A stretch of DNA of 64,000 bases, taken from NCBI GenBank assembly GCA_963728895.1, contig CAVSLM010000011.1, forward strand, positions 186,001-250,000, read 5' to 3'. This DNA is from CAVSLM01 sp963728895. GTDB taxonomy: Bacteria > Pseudomonadota > Gammaproteobacteria > JBBQDK01. Both the position numbers and the translations under genes were made by a program. Numbering within the stretch: the first letter of the stretch is position 1; each line of letters opens with the position of its first letter. Shown here piece after piece: positions 57,279 through 64,000 of this stretch. The notes below the pieces were generated by a model, which saw only the letters and a program-made list of their open reading frames with translations, ran no database searches and was not told the origin of the DNA.

Positions 57279-58017
57279 GTGGTGCGGCGCGGTCCCAACG
57301 GTGTCGCTGCCTGGCGCTCATGGCCGTGGCGCCTGCTGGCGGGCGTATGGTTGATCAGCCTTGCGGGCACCGCGCTCCTCATGTACGGCTACGGAGAACA
57401 GCGTGGCGGATACCTGCGCGGACGCTCCGCCGCCGAGCGCGAGCAGTTGCGCGAGCGCGTTCACGAGTTGGCGGATGACAGCACGGCACTTCGCGAACGG
57501 CTGGCCATCGCGGAGCGCTCCAACCAGATCGACCGTAATGCGTGCGAGGAGGTGAAACGCAATCTCGCTGCGCAGGAGGAGGAGCTCCTGCAGCTGCGCG
57601 AGAAGCTCGCGTTCTATCGCAACGTCGTAAAGAGCTCTTATACGCAGGACGGACTGAACGTGCAGAGCCTGCGGCTGAGTACGGGCGAGCAGCCACAGCT
57701 GTTCCATTTCTCACTGATCCTGAGCCAGGTTGCCAAGACCTATGCCAGGGTCGAAGGACACGTGAACGTGTGGGTGGATGGCGTGTCGGCCGGGGCCCCG
57801 AAGCGCCTCAGCGCTTGCGGAGCTCAGTCCCGACGTGAAGCGCAGGCTGAATTATCGGTTCAAGTACTTCCAGGACCTGGAGGGCACGCTGCTGCTGCCC
57901 GAGGGATTCGTGCCGAGCGCGGTGGTGGTGGAGATGGTCCCGCGTGGTCACAGCCACCCGCGTCCCAGCCGTACCTTCCCATGGACCGTGGATATGCCCG
58001 CGGAGCTGGCGCCCTGA
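57279..58017 (+). CDS. DUF6776-type membrane protein (frameshifted)
   Basis: About 246 residues if repaired. An N-terminal transmembrane helix (LLAGVWLISLAGTALLMYGY), a long coiled coil (about residues 45-115, REQLRERVHELADDSTALRE and on), then a beta-rich domain (SLRLSTGEQPQLFHFSLILS; LNYRFKYFQDLEGTLLLPEG). A +1 shift at about 57805 separates the two halves. This family is regularly found between argC and erpA in gammaproteobacteria; function unknown. The start is GTG at 57279, three bases after the argC stop, so probably co-transcribed. Confidence 0.75.
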
Positions 58018-58054
58018 CGGCTGTCCCACCCATTTGCCCCCGCAGCGTCAATGG

Positions 58055-58083
58055 TTGACCTGCAAGCTTGGGAACCGGATAAT
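58055..58083 (+). promoter_or_regulatory. Predicted sigma-70 promoter of erpA
   Basis: TTGACC at 58055-58060, a 17-base spacer, and GATAAT at 58078-58083, 52 bases before the erpA ATG. A near-palindrome, CCGGCATGCGG, lies just downstream and may be an operator. Inference from consensus only. Confidence 0.6.
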
Positions 58084-58135
58084 TTGCTTCATCTCGGTCC
58101 GGCATGCGGATCGTTTATTTTTTCACGGAGCGCCC

Positions 58136-58489
58136 ATGACTACTGCAGCAGACCAAATCGCACCGCCGCTGGTGTTTACGGACACTGCTGCGCGTAAGGT
58201 CAAGGAACTGATCGAACAGGAGAGCAACCCCAATTTGATGCTGCGGGTCTTCGTGTCCGGGGGCGGATGCTCAGGTTTCCAGTACGGCTTCACCTTCGAC
58301 GAGAACATCGGGGAAGGTGACACCCAGGTGGAAAACGGCGGCGTGATGCTGCTCATTGATCCCATGAGCTTCCAGTACCTCGCCGGGGCGGAAATCGACT
58401 ATAGCGAAGGTCTGCAGGGCGCGCAGTTCGTGATCCGCAATCCGAACGCAACCACCACCTGCGGTTGCGGTTCCTCCTTCTCGACCTGA
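58136..58489 (+). CDS. erpA: Iron-sulfur cluster insertion protein ErpA
   Basis: 117-residue A-type carrier that delivers Fe-S clusters to apoproteins such as IspG. All three cysteines are present: RVFVSGGGCSGFQYGFTFDE and the C-terminal TTCGCGSSFST. Sequence and location after argC match ErpA. The ATG at 58136 follows an ACGGAG ribosome site. It is the orthodox member; compare the variant carrier at 54.0 kb. Confidence 0.95.
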   Translation: MTTAADQIAPPLVFTDTAARKVKELIEQESNPNLMLRVFVSGGGCSGFQYGFTFDENIGEGDTQVENGGVMLLIDPMSFQYLAGAEIDYSEGLQGAQFVIRNPNATTTCGCGSSFST

Positions 58490-58518
58490 CCGATCGGGCA
58501 GGGTGCGGGATTTTTTTT

Positions 58519-58540
58519 CGGGGGCGCGTATGCGCCCCCG
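58519..58540. terminator. Strong hairpin between erpA and citrate synthase, possible terminator or leader element
   Basis: Perfect 9-bp stem, CGGGGGCGC (58519-58527) with GCGCCCCCG (58532-58540), loop GTAT, 30 bases after the erpA stop. A run of eight T lies before the stem on the plus strand instead of after it, so it is not a canonical intrinsic terminator for either direction. Confidence 0.4.
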
Positions 58541-58625
58541 GTCGTTTCGGCGCGGGCCCCGACGCCCGCTGCTGCGCCCCGGGGGTTCTGTTATTCTAAA
58601 TCCCGGTCCCGGTGGGAATCATCAC

Positions 58626-59780
58626 ATGAGCGAGTATCTGCCCGGCTTGCAGGGAGTGCCTGCAACGCAGTCCAACATCTCCTATCTGGACGGTCAGAAG
58701 GGCCTGCTCACCTATCGCGGCTACCGCATCGTCGATCTCGCCCAGCACAGTAATTTCGAGGAGACCGCATTGCTGTTGCTCGACGGCAAGCTTCCCACCA
58801 AGGCCAAGCTGGCGGCATTCGACGACCAGCTGCGCAACAACCGCCGCGTGAAGTACAACATCCGGGACATGATGAAGTGCCTGCCGCCCTCGGGGCACCC
58901 CATGGAATTGCTGCAGACGGCAGTCGCCAGCCTGGGGATGTTCTGGCCTGCGCGCGCAGATGCCGGGCCTGCGACACGGGATGACGCGTATGTTCACGAC
59001 ATGTCCGTCAAGATCATTGCCAGCATGCCGACGCTGGTCACTATGTGGGAGCAGATTCGCAACGGCTACGACCCCATACCGCCGCGCTTCGATCTTTCCT
59101 ATTCCGAGAACTTCCTGCACATGTTCAGCGGCAAAGATCCGGATCCGTTCCTGGCGCGGATCATGGACACGTGTCTGGTGCTGCACGCCGAGCACACCAT
59201 CAATGCATCGACCTTCGCGGCCCTGGTGGCCGGCTCTACGCTTGCCAGTCCCTATCTGGTCATCGCGGCCGCGGTCGGCACGCTGGCGGGACCCCTGCAC
59301 GGCGGTGCCAACCAGCGCGTGGTGGAGATGCTGAAAGAGATCGGTTCGCCCGCCAACGTAAGGACTTGGCTGGACCGCAAGCTCGACGCCAACGAGAAGA
59401 TCTGGGGCATGGGCCATCGCGAGTACAAGATCAAGGATCCGCGGGCGACTATCCTGCAGCGACTCGCGGAGAAGCTGCTCGAACATCGTGGAAGCCGCAA
59501 CGACAGTCTGCTCGAGACCGCGCTGGCGCTCGAAACGGCATGCGCCGACCGGCTGGCCGAGAAGGGCGTCTACGCCAACGTGGACTTCTACTCGGGCATC
59601 CTCTACGCGGAGATGGGGATACCGGCGGATCAGTTCACCTCGGTGTTCGCGGTGGCGCGTTCGGCTGGCTGGCTGGCGCACTGGCGCGAGCAGCTTTGCG
59701 ACAATCGCATCTTCCGTCCCACCCAGGTGTACACGGGCGAGGACGTTCGCGACTACCTCCCGATGGAACAGCGCCAGTGA
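58626..59780 (+). CDS. Citrate synthase, short (type I-like) form
   Basis: 384-residue enzyme condensing acetyl-CoA and oxaloacetate. Motifs: SYLDGQKGLLTYRGYRIVDL, the catalytic His regions LHAEHTINASTFAALV and LAGPLHGGANQRVVEML, GMGHREYKIKDPR, and the Asp/Arg region NVDFYSGILYAEMGIP. It is shorter than the roughly 427-residue NADH-sensitive GltA of enterics and resembles the dimeric Gram-positive/archaeal and 2-methylcitrate synthase branch. Without a prp cluster nearby, citrate synthase is the simpler call. The start is the ATG at 58626. Confidence 0.88.
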   Translation: MSEYLPGLQGVPATQSNISYLDGQKGLLTYRGYRIVDLAQHSNFEETALLLLDGKLPTKAKLAAFDDQLRNNRRVKYNIRDMMKCLPPSGHPMELLQTAVASLGMFWPARADAGPATRDDAYVHDMSVKIIASMPTLVTMWEQIRNGYDPIPPRFDLSYSENFLHMFSGKDPDPFLARIMDTCLVLHAEHTINASTFAALVAGSTLASPYLVIAAAVGTLAGPLHGGANQRVVEMLKEIGSPANVRTWLDRKLDANEKIWGMGHREYKIKDPRATILQRLAEKLLEHRGSRNDSLLETALALETACADRLAEKGVYANVDFYSGILYAEMGIPADQFTSVFAVARSAGWLAHWREQLCDNRIFRPTQVYTGEDVRDYLPMEQRQ

Positions 59781-59936
59781 GGCGCAACGGACGCGAGGCT
59801 GCACCCGGTCGGCGGCAGCGAGAGCACCGCTTCAGAGCGGCTGGGACTTGCAGCTACTGCCGCCGAAATTTCGTAGCAGCGAGCACCGGAGAGGAACCAG
59901 CCTGCAGGTCCCGCAAACACGCGCGTGGATTGTTGC

Positions 59937-61277
59937 TTATTCTCCGAGCGCGACGGCGGTCCGCGTCAGCAGGTCCAGCTGCGCCAGCAGCGGACGCGAC
60001 CTGGCGGTGAAGTCCGCCATGCGCTGGCGGGGAATGGGGTCGGACTCGAGGAACTTGATGGTGAGCGGATTGTGGTGCACGCCATCGATGCGGAACTCGT
60101 AGTGCAGGTGCGGACCGGTTGCGAGCCCGGTCATGCCGACATAAGCGATGATCTGTCCCTGCTTCACCCTGGTGCCGTTCTTCATGCCGTGTGCGAAGCG
60201 CGACAGGTGCCCGTACAAGGTGCTGTAGTGCTTGCCGTGTTGCAAGACCACCACGTTGCCGTAGCCCCCTTTCCTGCCAATGAAGGTGATGCGCCCGTTG
60301 CTGGTGGCCTTGACCGGCGTACCGATGGGGGCCGCATAGTCGACACCCTTGTGGGCGCGGATGCGGTTTAGGATGGGATGCATACGCGCCAGCGTGAAGC
60401 CCGAGCTGATGCGGGTAAAGGCAACGGGCGTGCGCAGGAAGTCCTTGTGCAGGCTCTTGCCCTCGGGCGTGTAGTAGTCGCTGTGGTTCTGGGCGTCGGT
60501 ATAGCGCAACGCACGGTAGGTCTTGCCGCGACTGGTGAACTCGGCGGCAACGATCTCGCCCTCGCCGATCTTGCGCCCCTCGACGTAGAACTCCTGGTAG
60601 ACCACCGCGAAACTGTCTCCCTCGCGAATGTCGAGGGCGAAGTCGATGTCGTAGTTGAAGATGGACGCGAGCTTCATGGTGATGTTGTCGGACAGGCCGG
60701 CATCCTGAGCCGCACCGAACAGCGAGCTGGTGATCACGCCCGACGCACGGCGTAGGCGTTCATCCTGCACTTTCTCGGTCACTTTCGCCTGCAGGCCGTC
60801 TTCGCCGCGGGAGACCCTCAGCGTGTGCGTCGGATCGGTTTCGTACACGAGCTCCTGCAGGACGCCGGCCTCATCGACGTGAATGCGGAAGGTCTCACCG
60901 GGATAGATGTGCGTCAGTGCCGACGCGTGGCCGCTGGCGTGCACCAGCTCGTACAGTTGATCGGGCCCCAGACCATTGTGCTGAAAGATTGCCGCCAGGG
61001 TATCGCCGCGCTCGACCGTGACGGTGCGCCAGTCCTGCGCGGCGGCTTCGACACGTTCCGGCGCGGCAGACGCGGGGCTGAAAGGCTGGTCCGGAAGCTC
61101 CAGCGGAACGCGAATCAGATCGTCGCGCGAACCGGGATGCAGTGCCGGCGCCTCGGAGAGGCTGCTCTGGGACCGGGGTGCGGCGAGGTTGTCTGCGGCG
61201 ATGCCCGCGAGCAGGGCAAATGCGATCAGCGCGACGGCCAGGGCGAGCCAGTGGATGTTTCTTTGCAGATGTAGCAT
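59937..61277 (-). CDS. M23 family peptidoglycan endopeptidase with OapA/LysM-type domains
   Basis: 446 residues. An N-terminal basic stretch and one transmembrane helix (HWLALAVALIAFALLAGIAA), a LysM-like region (TVERGDTLAAIFQHNGLGPD, about 105-150), a helical spacer, then the M23 zinc peptidase domain (HPILNRIRAHKGVDYAAPIG, GYGNVVVLQHGKHYSTLYGH, GLATGPHLHYEFR). It resembles E. coli MepM, which cuts cross-links for cell elongation. Divergent from tyrS, a standard gammaproteobacterial pairing. I took the ATG at 61277. Confidence 0.92.
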   Translation of the reverse strand: MLHLQRNIHWLALAVALIAFALLAGIAADNLAAPRSQSSLSEAPALHPGSRDDLIRVPLELPDQPFSPASAAPERVEAAAQDWRTVTVERGDTLAAIFQHNGLGPDQLYELVHASGHASALTHIYPGETFRIHVDEAGVLQELVYETDPTHTLRVSRGEDGLQAKVTEKVQDERLRRASGVITSSLFGAAQDAGLSDNITMKLASIFNYDIDFALDIREGDSFAVVYQEFYVEGRKIGEGEIVAAEFTSRGKTYRALRYTDAQNHSDYYTPEGKSLHKDFLRTPVAFTRISSGFTLARMHPILNRIRAHKGVDYAAPIGTPVKATSNGRITFIGRKGGYGNVVVLQHGKHYSTLYGHLSRFAHGMKNGTRVKQGQIIAYVGMTGLATGPHLHYEFRIDGVHHNPLTIKFLESDPIPRQRMADFTARSRPLLAQLDLLTRTAVALGE

Positions 61278-61376
61278 ACGAGGGTGGATGGGGGGCGTCG
61301 CATCTGCTGGGCACGCACGACGTCGACGCAGCATAGGCTTGTAATCCACGGAATCCCTCCCCGCAATTCTGCGGGT

Positions 61377-61405
61377 AACATAAACTAGCTCAAGTGGTGG
61401 GTCAA
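61377..61405 (-). promoter_or_regulatory. Predicted sigma-70 promoter of the M23 peptidase gene
   Basis: On the minus strand: TTGACC (61405-61400), a 17-base spacer, and TATGTT (61382-61377), about 100 bases ahead of the ATG. A small hairpin, CCGCA-GAAT-TGCGG, follows in the leader. Inference from consensus and spacing. Confidence 0.55.
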
Positions 61406-61569
61406 CAGCGCACCCGGGCACGTCGGCGATTTGGCCGAGCGCTTTAGCAACTTCCGTGTCACGCGTCGCAGCTTTGCAACTTTGCGCCTGAATCCGGTGC
61501 TGTGCGTCCAGATAGGGGCCCTGGGTCGATGTGCTAACCTGTGCGCACCCCTGAGGTCCTGGAACTGCG

Positions 61570-62772
61570 ATGAACAGCGAAGACGCGCTCGCCCTCATAC
61601 GACGCGGCGCCCACGAAGTCCTGCTCGAAGAGGAGCTGCGCGAGCGCCTGAGGCGCGGCCGGCCATTGCGCATCAAGGCCGGGTTCGACCCCACCGCGCC
61701 GGATCTGCATCTCGGCCACACGGTGCTGCTCAACAAGCTGCGTCACTTCCAGGATCTGGGGCACGAGGCGATTTTCCTCATCGGCGACTTCACCGGGATG
61801 ATCGGCGATCCCACCGGCAAGAGCGCGACACGTCGCGCTCTGTCGCGCGAAGAGGTGCTCGAGAACGCCCGAACCTACGAGCAGCAGATCTACCGAATCC
61901 TCGATGCCGAGCGGACACTGGTGGTTTTCAACTCCAGCTGGATGGGTGCGATGAATGCCGCCGAGCTGGTGCAGGTCGCCGCCAGGTACACGGTCGCTCG
62001 CATGTTGGAGCGCGACGACTTCCACAAGCGCTACGCCCAGGGTCAGGCAATCGCGATCCATGAATTCCTCTACCCGCTGATCCAGGGCTACGACTCGGTG
62101 GCACTGCGCGCCGATGTCGAGATCGGTGGCACGGACCAGAAGTTCAACCTGCTCGTTGGACGTGAGCTGCAGAAGCACTACGGACAGGAACCCCAGGTGG
62201 TGCTGACCATGCCAATCCTGGAAGGCCTTGATGGCGTGCAGAAGATGTCCAAGTCGCTCGGAAACTACGTCGGGATCCACGAGCCGCCGGCGGAGATGTT
62301 CGGCAAGGTGATGTCGATTTCCGACGAGCTCATGTGGCGCTGGTTCGATCTGCTGTCGTTCCGGCCCGCACCGGAGCTCGTCTCGCTGCGCGAACAGGCG
62401 AGACAGGGCCGAAATCCGCGCGACATCAAGTTCGAGCTCGCAGCCGAGATGGTTTCGCGCTTCCATGGCGGGCGCGCGGCGGACGCAGCGCGACAGGAGT
62501 TTGTCGCGCGCTTTCAGCAGGGTGCCATGCCGGAGGACATACCCGAAGTGCGCGTCGTCGCGCATGAGGGTTGGCTTCCCATCGCCAATGTTCTCAAAGA
62601 GGCAGGGCTTACCGGCAGCACGTCGGAGGCGCTGCGCATGATCCGCCAGGGCGCGGTGCGCATCGACGGCGAGCGCATCGACGATGCGAAGCAGACGATC
62701 GCTGCCGGCGCGACTCACGTGCTCCAGGTGGGCAAGCGTCGCTTTGCGCGGGTGACGCTGGGTCAGTCGTAG
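61570..62772 (+). CDS. tyrS: Tyrosyl-tRNA synthetase
   Basis: 400-residue class I synthetase of the TyrRS type common in proteobacteria. The HIGH-type motif is in APDLHLGHTVLLNKL, followed by FLIGDFTGMIGDPTGKS, the tyrosine-pocket QGYDSVALRADVEIGGTDQK, and KMSKSLGNYVGI. The C-terminal S4 RNA-binding domain (residues about 335-400) includes SEALRMIRQGAVRIDG. Divergent from the peptidase gene and followed by the rRNA operon. Confidence 0.96.
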   Translation: MNSEDALALIRRGAHEVLLEEELRERLRRGRPLRIKAGFDPTAPDLHLGHTVLLNKLRHFQDLGHEAIFLIGDFTGMIGDPTGKSATRRALSREEVLENARTYEQQIYRILDAERTLVVFNSSWMGAMNAAELVQVAARYTVARMLERDDFHKRYAQGQAIAIHEFLYPLIQGYDSVALRADVEIGGTDQKFNLLVGRELQKHYGQEPQVVLTMPILEGLDGVQKMSKSLGNYVGIHEPPAEMFGKVMSISDELMWRWFDLLSFRPAPELVSLREQARQGRNPRDIKFELAAEMVSRFHGGRAADAARQEFVARFQQGAMPEDIPEVRVVAHEGWLPIANVLKEAGLTGSTSEALRMIRQGAVRIDGERIDDAKQTIAAGATHVLQVGKRRFARVTLGQS

Positions 62773-62827
62773 GCGCGTCCCCACGCGCACGAGAAGCAAG
62801 GTTCGTGAACCACCCTCCCAAATCTGA

Positions 62828-62855
62828 TTGACGGTCCCCGGCCGGTGCGTATAAT
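62828..62855 (+). promoter_or_regulatory. rRNA operon promoter P1 (predicted)
   Basis: TTGACG (62828-62833), a 16-base spacer and a consensus TATAAT (62850-62855), followed by GCGCCGC, a GC-rich discriminator as in stringently controlled rRNA promoters. About 290 bases upstream of 16S rRNA. Confidence 0.75.
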
Positions 62856-62933
62856 GCGCCGCTCTCTCTGATGCTCCGGCGCTCGCAGCGCGCGATCATC
62901 GCCGCGCGAGTCGGATCTTCGGGGGGAAAGGTG

Positions 62934-62961
62934 TTGACGGTTACAGGCGGAGTTGTATACT
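62934..62961 (+). promoter_or_regulatory. rRNA operon promoter P2 (predicted)
   Basis: TTGACG (62934-62939), a 16-base spacer and TATACT (62956-62961). It has the same -35 and spacing as P1, 106 bases downstream, forming a tandem rrn promoter pair. Confidence 0.75.
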
Positions 62962-62993
62962 GCTCTGTCTCGGCCGGGTGCGGAACCAGGCCA

Positions 62994-63005
62994 CGCTCTT
63001 TCACA
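62994..63005 (+). promoter_or_regulatory. boxA antitermination site of the rrn leader (predicted)
   Basis: CGCTCTTTCACA is close to the boxA consensus TGCTCTTTAACA and is placed between P2 and 16S, as in other rrn leaders. It would recruit NusB-NusE to protect rRNA transcription from Rho. Confidence 0.6.
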
Positions 63006-63145
63006 ATCCGGATCAGGTAATTTGTGTGGGTGCTTGCGTCGGTGGTCGGCGGTACGCAAACGATCGTCGATGTGAGCAACCTCGGAAATAACCGAGCGAG
63101 CGAACGTCGAGCAAGGATTGGTTGCCCCAAGCAACCACCAGTATT

Positions 63146-64000
<855 letters not shown>

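Noticed and set aside
58115..58123. T-rich tract before erpA as an intrinsic terminator
   Set aside because: No stable GC stem directly precedes it, and it lies between a good promoter and the erpA ribosome site.

Overview
The window comes from a GC-rich gammaproteobacterium. It ends inside a 16S rRNA gene with gammaproteobacterial features, and gene orders typical of the class are present: rhlB/trxA/rho, dusB-fis, rppH-ptsP, ampD-ampE, aroQ-accB-accC-prmA, and argC next to erpA. It probably denitrifies: the left edge holds the end of a cytochrome cd1 (heme d1) nir cluster (nirJ, nirN) beside a DNR-type regulator. I cannot name a genus with confidence. The partial 16S would settle it.

Layout. 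1-3.9 kb: nirJ, nirN, a repeat-rich spacer, dnr. 4.4-7.6 kb: aroQ, accB, accC, prmA. 7.7-13.7 kb: a zinc-ribbon membrane protein, dusB-fis, purH-purD. 13.8-15.5 kb: lemA and an M48 peptidase. 15.5-21.8 kb: glycogen phosphorylase, rho, trxA, rhlB. 22.1-28.0 kb: type II secretion genes gspCDEF. 28-36.6 kb: an MFS exporter, a cAMP-phosphodiesterase-like enzyme, an O-methyltransferase, argA, rhombosortase, argE, yjbQ and ilvD. 36.6-39.5 kb: two envelope or unknown genes, then ampD-ampE. 39.5-49.5 kb: cobalamin salvage genes (cobC-like phosphatase, btuF, ATP:corrinoid adenosyltransferase, tonB, btuB behind a cobalamin riboswitch, btuD, btuC) with a few unrelated genes between them. 49.7-54 kb: HAD phosphatase, rppH, ptsP. 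54-59.8 kb: two A-type Fe-S carriers, an ATP-grasp enzyme, an iron-trafficking protein, argC and citrate synthase. 59.9-64 kb: an M23 peptidase, tyrS, and an rrn leader running into 16S rRNA.

The most interesting non-coding signal is a family of about 250-bp non-coding elements. Three full copies (3932-4185, 32279-32527 inverted, 51308-51555) and one residual end (14337-14358) share 15-bp terminal inverted repeats, sit at CTAG-like targets, and carry internal hairpins. They look like an uncatalogued MITE. A second signal joins two parts of the window: a rhombosortase gene lies about 5 kb from gspCDEF, which implies a GlyGly-CTERM protein-sorting system working with type II secretion.

Caution about sequence quality. 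At least a dozen obviously functional genes are broken by single-base shifts. Outside 16.3-19.4 kb, nearly all that I could resolve are +1 insertions. Inside 16.3-19.4 kb (most of glgP and all of rho), base composition drops sharply and deletions appear as well. This fits a chimeric or low-quality assembly join rather than biology. I annotate these as single genes and give the approximate shift positions.
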